DNA of 64,000 nucleotides from Pelagibacterium luteolum (GTDB taxonomy: Bacteria > Pseudomonadota > Alphaproteobacteria > Rhizobiales > Devosiaceae). The notes beneath the pieces are model-generated. The model saw only the letters and a program-made list of their open reading frames with translations. It had not been told where the DNA came from and ran no database searches. This document shows, in pieces, positions 55,675-63,913 of the stretch (positions are counted from its first letter, which is position 1; each line of letters opens with the position of its first letter). The DNA is taken from positions 62,001 to 126,000 of the forward strand of contig NZ_FNCS01000008.1 of NCBI RefSeq assembly GCF_900100665.1, read 5' to 3'. A program made the translations under genes and the position numbers.

Positions 55675-56454
55675 ATGACGGTTAAAGGAAAAATCGCCCT
55701 CGTGACCGGCGCGGGCTCGGGTCTAGGCAAGGCCAGCGCGCTCAAGCTGGCGCGCAAAGGTGCGGACGTCGCCGTGTTGAGCCGCACGAAAGAGGAGGTC
55801 GACACGGTATGCGCCGAAATCGAGGCGCTTGGGCAGCGCGCCCTGCCCCTCTACGCCGACGTGTCCGACCTCGCCGACATGATCTCTGCCTTCGACCAGA
55901 TCAAGCAGTCCTTCGGTCGCCTCGATATCGTGTTCGCGAATGCCGGCATAAATGGCACCTGGGCACCGATCGACGAGCTTGATGTCGAGGACTGGGACCA
56001 GACGATCGCAATCAATCTCCGCGGGACATTTCTTACATTCAAGTTTGCCGTTCCCCTGCTCAAGCAGCAGGGCGGCTCGATTATCGTGACCTCATCGATC
56101 AACGGGACGCGAACTTTTACCACCGCTGGGGCCTCGGCCTATTCTACCACAAAGGCGGGTCAGCTCGCGCTGGTGCAGATGACCGCCCTGGAGCTGGCAC
56201 AGTACAAAATCCGCGTGAATGCGATATGCCCGGGCGCCATCGAGAGCAATATCGACGAGAACACAAATCGCGAGAACGCCGAGCGTGCGGCCGTGCCGGT
56301 TCATTTTCCTGAAGGGGATATCCCGCTGACTGGCGGCGAGCCCGGACGTGCCGAGGACGTGGCCGATCTCGTTCACTTCCTGGCTTCAGATGCCTCGCGA
56401 CACATTACCGGCACGCCAGTGTGGATCGATGGCGGGCAGTCCCTCCTGGTCTGA
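55675..56454 (+). CDS. Short-chain dehydrogenase/reductase
   Basis: A 259-residue classical SDR. The cofactor loop is IALVTGAGSGLGKASALKLA, NAGINGT is the NNAG-type motif, TSSIN gives the catalytic Ser and AYSTTKAG gives Tyr and Lys; the C-terminus is GTPVWIDGGQSLL. The Arg in VLSRTKEE after beta 2 rather than an acid suggests NADP preference. Substrate unknown. GGAGG precedes the ATG at 55675, six bases away. The converging mipZ stop is three bases after its stop. Confidence 0.9.
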   Translation: MTVKGKIALVTGAGSGLGKASALKLARKGADVAVLSRTKEEVDTVCAEIEALGQRALPLYADVSDLADMISAFDQIKQSFGRLDIVFANAGINGTWAPIDELDVEDWDQTIAINLRGTFLTFKFAVPLLKQQGGSIIVTSSINGTRTFTTAGASAYSTTKAGQLALVQMTALELAQYKIRVNAICPGAIESNIDENTNRENAERAAVPVHFPEGDIPLTGGEPGRAEDVADLVHFLASDASRHITGTPVWIDGGQSLLV

Positions 56455-56457
56455 CGC

Positions 56458-57336
56458 TCAGGCCGTGCCGTTCAATGCTGCGTCGTAGCCAAGGCTCTCG
56501 GTCGCGCTCATTTGAGGGCTGGATGGCAGATTAAGCGCCTCGATCAGATGGCGGTACTCCAGACGGGCGCTGACATGGCTCATGGACGGCGCGCCACCAA
56601 GCACCTCCTCGTCCAAAGGATCGAACACGGTCATACCGATTGGAAAAAGCGAGCGGAAAACCACACGCTCGCCGATGCCATCCGCAATACGACAACCGAC
56701 GCGCCCGCTCACCGCGTCGAGGCCAAGTTGGATAAGGCGAGCGTTGCGTGAATTGAGCGTACTCATGCGGTTGCGGACAAGGACCCAGTCGATGGTTCTA
56801 CCATCGATGCTCAGGCGCTCGCGCCGGGCCCGCTGAACGAGTCGGGTATAGTGGCTCAATTCGACCACGGTCGCGCGCTCGGGGTCGATGCGAGCCACCA
56901 CGTCGAGATCAATCAGGCTGTCGTTGAGTGGAGTGATAAGCGTATCTGCCAGAGAGTGTGCAATGCGCGTGAGATGCGTATCGAACCCCGGGGTATCGAT
57001 GACCAGGAAATCGACGTCGCGCTCGACGTCAACGACGGCCTGGCGAAACATATCGAACTCACGACGATTGCTATCGGCAACGGAATCGTCTTGCGCACGC
57101 GGCAGATGAAAATGAATGGGATGGGGTACGGAGACCCCGTGCGCCCGCGACCACTCGCGACGATTGCGGACATAGGTGGTGAAGGTCTGCTGACGGCTGT
57201 CGCAATCTATTGTTGCGACACGATGGCCCTCGTAGAGCAACTGGACGGCCAAGTGAATCGCTGTCGTGGATTTGCCTGAGCCACCTTTTTCGTTGCCCAG
57301 CACAATAACATGCGCGTTGTTGCGCTCGATTCTCAT
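56458..57336 (-). CDS. mipZ: MipZ, ParA-like division-site positioning ATPase
   Basis: Forms a bipolar gradient with ParB and inhibits FtsZ, placing the division site at midcell in alphaproteobacteria. The protein has 292 residues. The deviant Walker A is LGNEKGGSGKSTTAIHLA (signature Lys present), followed by TIDCDSRQQTFTTYVRNRRE, Walker B LVIDTPGFDT and the late FPIGMTVFDPLDEEVLGG, all characteristic of MipZ rather than plasmid ParA. A weaker ribosome-binding site precedes the ATG at 57336. It stands apart from any parAB locus in this window. Confidence 0.9.
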   Translation of the reverse strand: MRIERNNAHVIVLGNEKGGSGKSTTAIHLAVQLLYEGHRVATIDCDSRQQTFTTYVRNRREWSRAHGVSVPHPIHFHLPRAQDDSVADSNRREFDMFRQAVVDVERDVDFLVIDTPGFDTHLTRIAHSLADTLITPLNDSLIDLDVVARIDPERATVVELSHYTRLVQRARRERLSIDGRTIDWVLVRNRMSTLNSRNARLIQLGLDAVSGRVGCRIADGIGERVVFRSLFPIGMTVFDPLDEEVLGGAPSMSHVSARLEYRHLIEALNLPSSPQMSATESLGYDAALNGTA

Positions 57337-57499
57337 CGTCGTCCCCTACACTTTTGCCGAAGCGGCCAAACAATGAGGTGCTTCGCCCCATGCAGACAAG
57401 CTGGAATAGTGTCGCTTTCGACAATGAATGGCAGGAAGACTTGTTGATTTGATTAAAATGCCGGAGCGCGTTCACGCCCCGGCACGAGATTCGCTGTCG

Positions 57500-57901
57500 C
57501 TAGATCCAGTAGGGTGGAACGCCATAATAGGTGTAGACGTCCAATGCCCGCTGGCGATCATTCCATTCATAATCGTCGTCGGAGCCGTAGCGCGGCGCCT
57601 CATCAAGCTCGGCCTTGGAGAGATCGGTGCGATACCCACCAATGGATTCGTCATAGGTGAGCTTGGCCCATGGCACGGGATAATGATCATCGCCGATTCC
57701 CAGGAAACCGCCAAAGCTTAGCACGGCATAGGCGACCTTTCCGCTGGGCTTGTCTATCATGAGACGCTCGATCTTGCCGATCTTGTCGTTTTTCGAGCCA
57801 TAAACGGACGTACCTTCAACCTTATCGCTTCCAATGAGATTTCCGGTCTCACGGCTGTCCAGGTCGCGGGCGTTGAGCCCATTATCTGTCCTCGGGTCCA
57901 T
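57500..57901 (-). CDS. PRC-barrel domain protein
   Basis: A 133-residue protein with an N-terminal linker and a PRC-barrel fold: LIGSDKVEGTSVYGSKNDKI, GKIERLMIDKPSGKVAYAVL and FGGFLGIGDDHYPVPWAKLTYD. This is the type found as stand-alone stress-related proteins in Rhizobiales; function unknown. The C-terminus is acidic and aromatic (YTYYGVPPYWI). GGAG before the ATG at 57901, seven bases away, supports this start; the longer frame is rejected. The 163-base gap to mipZ has no gene. Confidence 0.85.
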   Translation of the reverse strand: MDPRTDNGLNARDLDSRETGNLIGSDKVEGTSVYGSKNDKIGKIERLMIDKPSGKVAYAVLSFGGFLGIGDDHYPVPWAKLTYDESIGGYRTDLSKAELDEAPRYGSDDDYEWNDRQRALDVYTYYGVPPYWI

Positions 57902-57980
57902 TTGACTTCTCCGTAGTGTTGCACTGGAGAGCAAACGGATGGGCCTTCTCAGGGTTCCTGAATCGTTAACCTGGAGCTGT

Positions 57981-58400
57981 TCAGATGAGGCCGAGCGCCG
58001 CCAGCTCCTTCGCCATGCCGTCTGGCAAGTCATCGCCTGAGGCTCCGAGATCGGGCGGGCAGTCGTTGGGGTCGAGATAGCGCCAGCCCTGGAATGGCCG
58101 TCGTGGATACGGCACGGTGCGGACGATCTCTGGATCCAGAACGATGTCGCAACAGGATCGCCCCTCGTGATCGGTGGCCGCGTCCAGCGCGACGATAGCC
58201 TGTCGACACCGCACGGCACCGCCGATCACCCAATACAGCGATCCTGTTCCGACGATCTCCTCGGCCCTTTTCGGCATCATACGCGTGCGATGCACAGTGA
58301 ATCCGTCCGCACGTCCATGCCCTATTGCGCGCCGCTCGGCACGCCAGGCGATCAAATCTTCCACCGAAGAGACACCGACGCAAAGCTTGATGATGTGCAT
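57981..58400 (-). CDS. DUF1489 family protein
   Basis: A 139-residue conserved alphaproteobacterial protein of unknown function. It starts MHIIKLCVGVSSVEDLIAW and has HRTRMMPKRAEEIVGTGSLY, WVIGGAVRCRQAIVAL, CDIVLDPEIVRTVPYPRRPF and QGWRYLDPNDCPPDL, the DUF1489 blocks, where RMMPKR and GWRYL are the most conserved. No signal peptide or membrane segment. The start at 58400 matches the family N-terminus. Confidence 0.88.
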   Translation of the reverse strand: MHIIKLCVGVSSVEDLIAWRAERRAIGHGRADGFTVHRTRMMPKRAEEIVGTGSLYWVIGGAVRCRQAIVALDAATDHEGRSCCDIVLDPEIVRTVPYPRRPFQGWRYLDPNDCPPDLGASGDDLPDGMAKELAALGLI

Positions 58401-58485
58401 GTCGAACCTGAAAAAGAAAATGGAGCGACCATTTCCGGGCACTCCATTTGTCCTAACTGACTCTGGTCTCTACCGAAAGGCCGTA

Positions 58486-58587
58486 TCAGGCGCCGGCAAT
58501 GACCGAGACAATGAAACCAAGCGAGATCAAACCGACACAGGTCCAGCTTGCTGCTCGCCAGCATACGGCCTTGGATTGGCTACGCAT
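58486..58587 (-). CDS. Small membrane peptide, 33 residues
   Basis: Starts MRSQSKAVCWRAASWTCVGL and ends ISLGFIVSVIAGA: a basic N-terminus followed by one hydrophobic segment. An AAGGAG ribosome-binding site lies five bases before the ATG at 58587, which is much better than chance. The KAxxWR start recalls DUF2061 proteins, but it is far shorter than them and may be a relic or a dedicated small protein. It lies between mgtE and the DUF1489 gene in a 339-base gap. Confidence 0.5.
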   Translation of the reverse strand: MRSQSKAVCWRAASWTCVGLISLGFIVSVIAGA

Positions 58588-58739
58588 GCAAGCTCCTTGA
58601 ACTGTTACACATCCGACTGAGGCGGCAGGCGCCGCGTTCGGTAACGTCTAATTAACGATCCGGCCCACAGTCCGCAAGCCACGTTCGCGCCACATTCGAT
58701 CATTTCTCGATTGCGCGCCGTGCATGGCTCGATTCGCTC

Positions 58740-60146
58740 CTAGAACAGCCCGAACCACCAACCGGCGAGTGTCAGGAAGGCGAAGAACCCGACGACGTCG
58801 GTAAGGGTCATGACGAATGTCGATGATGCCACGGCCGGGTCGATCTTGAGCTTGTCGAGACCCATGGGTATGAGAATACCGCACCCGCCGGCAACGATCA
58901 TGTTGACCACCATGGCCGCTCCGATGACCACACCGAGCGCAGGGTTTGAGAAGCGGAACGCTGTTATCAACCCGAGCAAGACAGCAAATATTGCTCCATT
59001 GGTGAGCCCTACCAGTAATTCGCGTGAGATAAGACGCTTTGCGTTGTTCTTGTCGAGTTCGCGCTGCGATATGGCGCGCACCGTGACGGTCATGGTCTGA
59101 GTGCCCGCCACCCCGCCCATCGATGCCACGATGGGCATAAGCACCGCCAGAGCCACCATCTGTTCGATTGTCGCATCGAAAAGACCGATGACGAGGGATG
59201 CGAGGGTCGCGGTGCCAAGATTGACCAATAGCCATGTTGCACGGCTGCGCACCACGCCCGGCACGGTCTTGGAAATGTCTTCATCGCCCACGCCGCCTAG
59301 GCGGTGAATGTCCTCATTTGCCTCTTCCGTGATGACGTCGACGATGTCGTCGATGGTGAGCACCCCCACGAGGCGCTGGCTTTCATCGACAACGGCCACC
59401 TCGATCTGGTCGTACCGCTCGAAAATGCGTGCAGCTTCCTCCTGGTCGAGCGTAGCCTCGATCTGCCGGACCTGCGTGTTCATGATGTCCTGAACGCGCG
59501 TGGCACGCTGGGCGCGCAGTATGCGATCGAGGGGGATGGTGCCGAGCAGATTGTAGCCGGGGTCTATGACGTAAAGCTGGTAGAAATCGTCGGGCAGGTC
59601 GTCATTGGTACGCAGATAGTCGATGGTCTGCCCTACCGTCCAGAATGGCGGAATGGCAATGAAATCAGTCTGCATTCGCCGGCCGGCGGAGTCTTCAGGG
59701 AAATCGAGGCTTCGCTTGAGCGATATCCGCTCGAACGCCGGCATCTGGGACAGGATTTCGTCGCGGTCGTCCTGATCGAGATCTTCGAGAATATAAACAG
59801 CGTCATCGCTATCGAGATCGGCAACGCCGCGTGCGATGTCGGCGTTGGGCAGCGATTCCATAAGCTCGATGCGGACGGAATCGTCGACTTCGGTCAGCGC
59901 GAGAAAGTCGAACTCATCACCAAGCAGGGTCACGAGCGCAACACGCTCGTCTGCGGTCAATGCCTCGATGACATCGCCCGTCTCCGACTCATGCAGCGGT
60001 GCCATGCGCTCGATGAGCCGAGCGCGATCCCCGGCGGCGATTTCAGCCCGCAGGGCATCCAGCCAATCAGCACTGAGACGGCCTTCTGCGTCGTGAATAG
60101 AACTGTCGGCGGCCAGGTCGGGGTGGGTCGGGGCGTCTTCGCTCAT
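58740..60146 (-). CDS. mgtE: Magnesium transporter MgtE
   Basis: Homodimeric Mg2+ channel of 468 residues. The N-domain (helical repeats with LVTLLGDEFDFLALTEVDD, LESLPNADIARGVADLDSDD) leads to a CBS pair (FQL-type segments and RLVGVLTIDDIVDVITEEAN) and five membrane helices (VPGVVRSRATWLLVNLGT, then VALAVLMPIVASMGGVAGTQ with the pore motif). AAGGAG precedes the ATG at 60146; the longer frame is rejected. Monocistronic in appearance. Confidence 0.94.
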   Translation of the reverse strand: MSEDAPTHPDLAADSSIHDAEGRLSADWLDALRAEIAAGDRARLIERMAPLHESETGDVIEALTADERVALVTLLGDEFDFLALTEVDDSVRIELMESLPNADIARGVADLDSDDAVYILEDLDQDDRDEILSQMPAFERISLKRSLDFPEDSAGRRMQTDFIAIPPFWTVGQTIDYLRTNDDLPDDFYQLYVIDPGYNLLGTIPLDRILRAQRATRVQDIMNTQVRQIEATLDQEEAARIFERYDQIEVAVVDESQRLVGVLTIDDIVDVITEEANEDIHRLGGVGDEDISKTVPGVVRSRATWLLVNLGTATLASLVIGLFDATIEQMVALAVLMPIVASMGGVAGTQTMTVTVRAISQRELDKNNAKRLISRELLVGLTNGAIFAVLLGLITAFRFSNPALGVVIGAAMVVNMIVAGGCGILIPMGLDKLKIDPAVASSTFVMTLTDVVGFFAFLTLAGWWFGLF

Positions 60147-60365
60147 CGCAACTCTCCTTTGATCCGGATGGCCATCCGCGTGAATCAATTGGGCTCGTTC
60201 GCTTGGGTACCGTATGCCGCGCGCCAATACCACAGCCCAGTAAGCGTCCATGCACCCTGACGCCCCTCGAGCCAACCATACCTATGTATTTGCGCAGAGG
60301 CTGAAATAAGCCGGCTCTTATATCTATTAATGTCAGCGTCGACAGACCGACATGGGAGGTGCGCG

Positions 60366-61139
60366 ATGATGGCGCGAGATGGGGCGGACTGGTTGCGCAC
60401 AGGGTCTTGGATCGTCTTGGGACCCTTGATCTGCATGGTTATTTCACTCGCCTATAACGGGATGGTATTCGCTCATGATGACCCCATCGTTCGTAATCGC
60501 GCGCTTCAAGCGGCGCTAATTCTTCCGCTCCTGCCGGGTCTGCCTTTGTTTGTCTATTTCTCTTTCAAACTTCGCGAACTGGCCGAGGTCAATCGCAAGT
60601 TGGGCATCATCGCGGCCACCGATGGCCTTACCAGATGCCTCAATCGCAGCGCGTTCACGACCCTGGTCGAAACGAAACTCGAGCACATGTTCGCCGCCGG
60701 TCTGCAAATGCACGGTGCATTTCTCATTGTTGATGCGGACAACTTCAAAACCATCAACGATCGCTTCGGGCACCAGAATGGCGACGAGGCGCTATCTATC
60801 ATTGCCCAGGCCATTCGTTCTTCGGTGCGTGCTGGTGACAGCGTGGGCAGGATTGGTGGCGAGGAGTTCGGCATTTTCCTTCCAGCCGTGGACCGATACG
60901 CTGCCGAAATTGTCGCCGAGCGCCTTCGGAATGCCGTTTCACAAGCGATTTTCACCGTGGATGGCCAACTCTATCCGCTCTCGGTCAGCGTTGGCGGCGT
61001 GGTGTTCGATGATCAAACACAATTTGAGTTGCTATACAAAATGGCCGACGAGCGCCTCTACACCGCCAAGGGGGAGGGCAGAAACTGCGTTCGCATCGCA
61101 GGATCAGACGGTCGAAACGAAGGACTGGCGATGGTGTGA
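60366..61139 (+). CDS. Membrane diguanylate cyclase (GGDEF)
   Basis: A 257-residue protein with two N-terminal membrane segments (SWIVLGPLICMVISLAYN and AALILPLLPGLPLFVYFSF), then one GGDEF domain starting ATDGLTRCLNRSAFTTLVE. The active site is GRIGGEEFGIFLPA, and RAGD five residues before it is the inhibitory I-site, so the enzyme should be active and feedback-controlled. GGGAGG sits six bases before the ATG at 60366, so I prefer it over the frame start at 60330. Divergent from mgtE. Confidence 0.9.
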   Translation: MMARDGADWLRTGSWIVLGPLICMVISLAYNGMVFAHDDPIVRNRALQAALILPLLPGLPLFVYFSFKLRELAEVNRKLGIIAATDGLTRCLNRSAFTTLVETKLEHMFAAGLQMHGAFLIVDADNFKTINDRFGHQNGDEALSIIAQAIRSSVRAGDSVGRIGGEEFGIFLPAVDRYAAEIVAERLRNAVSQAIFTVDGQLYPLSVSVGGVVFDDQTQFELLYKMADERLYTAKGEGRNCVRIAGSDGRNEGLAMV

Positions 61140-61160
61140 CGGGCGACCTATGTTGCGGGG

Positions 61161-61736
61161 ATGACCAGCACTATCAATGACTTCTTCAATGGCGACGCTG
61201 TGACGATCGCCCGCCGCATGATCGGGGCGAGGTTTCTTGTAGACGGCGTGGGTGGGATCATCGTGGAGACTGAAGCCTACACGCTGAGCGATCCCGCATC
61301 ACACAGCTTTCGCGGTTTAACGGCGCGAAACGCTTCCATGTTCGATGAACCGGGCACCATCTATGTGTATCGCAGCTACGGCATTCATTGGTGCGTCAAC
61401 GCTGTATGCCAACCTGGCAGCGCCGTCCTGATCCGCGCTCTGGCCCCGACGGACGGCATTGCTGCCATGATGGCGCGTCGCGGCGTCACGGACATGCGCA
61501 AGCTCTGCGGCGGCCCGGGATGTTTGACCCAAGCGCTGGGCATAGACATCAGCCATAACGGTAGGGCGATTTCACAAGCCCCATTTACTTTCACGCCTGA
61601 ACAATGCCCGGCCGAGATCGTCGCAGGACCTCGCATAGGGATAAGCAAGGCGACCGAGCATCCGTGGCGCTTCGGGCTCTCGGGCAGCCGATATCTGAGC
61701 CGCCCCATGAAGAAAAGCGGCCCCTCACGCACGTGA
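61161..61736 (+). CDS. DNA-3-methyladenine glycosylase (AAG/MPG type)
   Basis: Excises alkylated and deaminated purines in base-excision repair. The protein has 191 residues. The AAG fold is shown by ARRMIGARFLVDGVGGIIVE, the catalytic Glu in VETEAYTLSDPASHSFRG, YRSYGIHWCVNAVC, VLIRALAPTDG and GGPGCLTQALGI. It lies 21 bases after the diguanylate cyclase. Its stop codon lies inside a terminator hairpin. Confidence 0.93.
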   Translation: MTSTINDFFNGDAVTIARRMIGARFLVDGVGGIIVETEAYTLSDPASHSFRGLTARNASMFDEPGTIYVYRSYGIHWCVNAVCQPGSAVLIRALAPTDGIAAMMARRGVTDMRKLCGGPGCLTQALGIDISHNGRAISQAPFTFTPEQCPAEIVAGPRIGISKATEHPWRFGLSGSRYLSRPMKKSGPSRT

Positions 61737-61744
61737 GAGGCCGC
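61717..61744. terminator. Hairpin at the 3' end of the glycosylase gene
   Basis: Arms at 61717-61728 (GCGGCCCCTCAC) and 61733-61744 (GTGAGAGGCCGC), one mismatch. The glycosylase stop codon (61734-61736) is in the second arm. AAAA at the left makes it a better terminator for the minus-strand L,D-transpeptidase. Confidence 0.6.
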
Positions 61745-61769
61745 CTTCAAATCGTCAGAGACTAAGGCC

Positions 61770-62408
61770 CTAGGCCTGAATGACCACCACGCGCGCACCG
61801 CTCGGCACGCGTTCGTATAGGTCGATCACATCATGATTGAGCATGCGAACACAGCCCGAGGACATGGCGAGACCAATGGATTGCGGCTGATTGGTGCCGT
61901 GGATCCGGAACATAGTATCGCGACCACCGCGGTAGAGGTAAAGCGCGCGCGCGCCGAGCGGGTTGTTGAGCCCGCCGGGCACGCCATTGCGATACGGCCC
62001 GTTCGCCTCAGGATCGCGCCGCAACATATTGGCCGTCGGCGTCCAGCCTGGCCATTCGGCTTTGCGCCCGACATAGGCATTCCCGCGCAACGCTAGCCCT
62101 TCCCGGCCAACGCCGATGCCGTAGCGCATGGCCCTGCCTTCGCCGAGGACGTAATACAGATATTTGGACGGTGTATCCACGACCAGCGTGCCCTTGGCAT
62201 GGCTCGTGTCGTAGTCGACTTCCTGCCGCCGCAGATGCGGTTGGATCATCCGGGCATTGAGCGCCGGCAATGGAAATTCAGGATGCGGGATAGCCGCATA
62301 AGCATTTAGCACAGCCGAACCACTATCCGTGGTCGGCGCCGTGCGAGTGGAACACGCCGCTAGAAACAATGGCAATGCAACAAGGAAACCGCGTCGCGTA
62401 AGACTCAT
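61770..62408 (-). CDS. L,D-transpeptidase lipoprotein
   Basis: YkuD-fold enzyme of 212 residues, crosslinking peptidoglycan or attaching proteins to it. N-terminal lipoprotein signal: LTRRGFLVALPLFLAACSTR with lipobox LAAC. The catalytic motif is RIHGTNQPQSIGLAMSSGC followed by VRM, containing the conserved His and the nucleophile Cys. LGARALYLYRGGRDTMF precedes it. The ATG at 62408 gives the best signal; a TTG three bases earlier is possible. Monocistronic. The gap 62409-62623 shows no gene. Confidence 0.92.
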   Translation of the reverse strand: MSLTRRGFLVALPLFLAACSTRTAPTTDSGSAVLNAYAAIPHPEFPLPALNARMIQPHLRRQEVDYDTSHAKGTLVVDTPSKYLYYVLGEGRAMRYGIGVGREGLALRGNAYVGRKAEWPGWTPTANMLRRDPEANGPYRNGVPGGLNNPLGARALYLYRGGRDTMFRIHGTNQPQSIGLAMSSGCVRMLNHDVIDLYERVPSGARVVVIQA

Positions 62409-62623
62409 CAATCGCTACCCAAGCCGAGAATCAACAATGCTGAGAAGATTAACCATAAGAGTTAAAACTTCTCTCACCATAATTGCGCCGCATCTTCGTG
62501 ACGGACCAAATCAAGACATCGCGCCGCCCGCCTGCTGCAAAACAGCAACACAAGCACCCGGCTATATGCTGCGTTCTGGGATGTCTGAACTTGGGGGCTT
62601 TGCCGGCTACAAAGAGCCAGAGA

Positions 62624-62710
62624 TGGTGCGGTCGAGAAGACTCGAACTTCCACGGGAGTTACCCCACAGCGACCTCAACGCTGCGCGTCTACCAATTCCG
62701 CCACGACCGC
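62624..62710 (-). tRNA. tRNA-Leu, anticodon GAG
   Basis: Cloverleaf on the minus strand: acceptor stem GCGGTCG with CGACCGC, discriminator A and encoded CCA (62626-62624), D-arm with TGGTAGACGCG, anticodon loop TTGAGGT (GAG at 62676-62674, reading CUC codons), a long variable arm as expected for leucine, and a T-arm with GTTCGAGTC. 87 bases including CCA. Confidence 0.95.
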
Positions 62711-62752
62711 ACTGTCTGGGGAACGCTGCGCCCTCAGGCGAAGCGAGGCTGC

Positions 62753-62781
62753 ATGTAGCAAAAGGATTGTGATCCCTCAAG
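62753..62781 (-). promoter_or_regulatory. Promoter of tRNA-Leu
   Basis: Minus-strand CTTGAG (62781-62776), a 17-base spacer, and CTACAT (62758-62753), close to the alphaproteobacterial consensus. Transcription would start about 36 bases upstream of the tRNA 5' end. Confidence 0.65.
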
Positions 62782-62819
62782 TGCCTAATTGATCGATTGG
62801 GGATAAAGTTGTCCGCACG

Positions 62820-63053
62820 CTACGCGGGCTTGATCACCTTCTCGGTCACCACCACATGCAGCTGACCGTCATCCACCTGTACCTCGCCCTTGGCGATCAG
62901 GGTGTTGTTGGCATAGATACGCATGGGATCGTTCTCGAACGCGTCGAGTTCGATGACCGCGCCGCGCCCAAGCCGCAGCAGGTGATGCACCGGCAAAATT
63001 GCAGCACCAAGTTCCACGGAGACGTCGATTTCGATGGTTTCAAGCGTATTCAT
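62820..63053 (-). CDS. Stand-alone SpoA (FliN/FliM C-terminal-like) domain protein
   Basis: A 77-residue protein consisting of a single SpoA domain: IEIDVSVELGAAILPVHHLL, RLGRGAVIELDAFENDPMRI, YANNTLIAKGEVQVDDGQLH and VVVTEKV match FliN (VELGxxxxPIxELLxLGxGSVVELDxxxxEPVDLxVNGxxIAxGEVVVV). Flagellar FliN is usually longer with an N-terminal tail; here only the domain is present and no flagellar genes are in the window. It could be a FliN, a secretion-system C-ring piece or an orphan. The ATG at 63053 is chosen; 63080 is possible. Confidence 0.7.
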   Translation of the reverse strand: MNTLETIEIDVSVELGAAILPVHHLLRLGRGAVIELDAFENDPMRIYANNTLIAKGEVQVDDGQLHVVVTEKVIKPA

Positions 63054-63117
63054 AACGGACCTGGGCAGCGGGTAGGACATGACTGGAATCAAAGCTGCCG
63101 ATTTGGGACGACATTGA

Positions 63118-63858
63118 ATGAGCATGGTTAGTGAAGCGTTAAGCGCGGATGGAAGCCAGAGTTGCGCCAGCGCCAGGAAGCTCGTGCGCGCTGACGAAAA
63201 ACCGGCCAACTGGTTCATTTCCGAGCAATTGGTCTCCTACCCCGATGCACTCGAAACAATGCGTACCAGGGCACGGGCGATTGCCGACGGTGAGGCAGGA
63301 GAAGCCATTTGGCTGGTCGAGCACCCCCCGCTTTATACGGCCGGCACATCGGCGCGAGCCGAAGACCTTCTCGCGCCCGACAGATTTCCCGTGTTTGAAG
63401 CCGGTCGCGGTGGACAGTTCACCTATCATGGCCCCGGCCAGCGCGTGGTCTATGTCATGCTCGATCTTCGCGAGCGCGGTCGCGATGTCAGATGCCTAGT
63501 CTCCGGCCTGGAAAACTGGGTGATCGACACGCTTGCTGCATTCAACATCAAGGGCGAAAAGCGCGACGGACGGATTGGTGTCTGGGTCAAGCGCCCGGAC
63601 AAAGGTCCGCTGGTCGAAGACAAGATTGCGGCCATCGGCGTCCGTGTGTCGCGCTGGGCCAGCTTTCACGGCATATCGCTCAACATCAGCCCGGACCTCG
63701 GTCACTACTCCGGCATTGTGCCCTGTGGTATCACTCAGCACGGCGTCACAAGCTTCGAAGACCTCGGGCAGCTGGTATCGATGCCGGAAGTCGATTCAGC
63801 GCTCCAAAGCCAGTTTGAGCGCCATTTTGGCCCCGTGCGACTTGCCAGTACCCTTTGA
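63118..63858 (+). CDS. lipB: Lipoyl(octanoyl) transferase LipB
   Basis: Transfers octanoyl from acyl carrier protein to lipoyl domains, the first step of lipoate formation. The protein has 246 residues. Motifs: [40 protein letters not shown] with the catalytic Lys, and [18 protein letters not shown] with the catalytic Cys. The ATG at 63118 overlaps no gene; a second ATG at 63124 is an alternative. Divergent from the SpoA-domain gene. Confidence 0.94.
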   Translation: MSMVSEALSADGSQSCASARKLVRADEKPANWFISEQLVSYPDALETMRTRARAIADGEAGEAIWLVEHPPLYTAGTSARAEDLLAPDRFPVFEAGRGGQFTYHGPGQRVVYVMLDLRERGRDVRCLVSGLENWVIDTLAAFNIKGEKRDGRIGVWVKRPDKGPLVEDKIAAIGVRVSRWASFHGISLNISPDLGHYSGIVPCGITQHGVTSFEDLGQLVSMPEVDSALQSQFERHFGPVRLASTL

Positions 63859-63913
63859 GGGGGACAAGGTCACACTCAAATTCCAGCGATTCCCGGTGCA
63901 AGGATCGAACGAC

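Noticed and set aside
55215-55805. Minus-strand frame of 196 codons over the carboxypeptidase and SDR junction
   Set aside because: It overlaps the SPOR domain end and the SDR start, both real, and lacks motifs.
62449-62465. TTAACC...GTTAA, a possible CtrA-type site upstream of the L,D-transpeptidase
   Set aside because: Spacing between the two TTAA halves is nine bases, not the usual seven, so I did not call it; a single half-site is common by chance.
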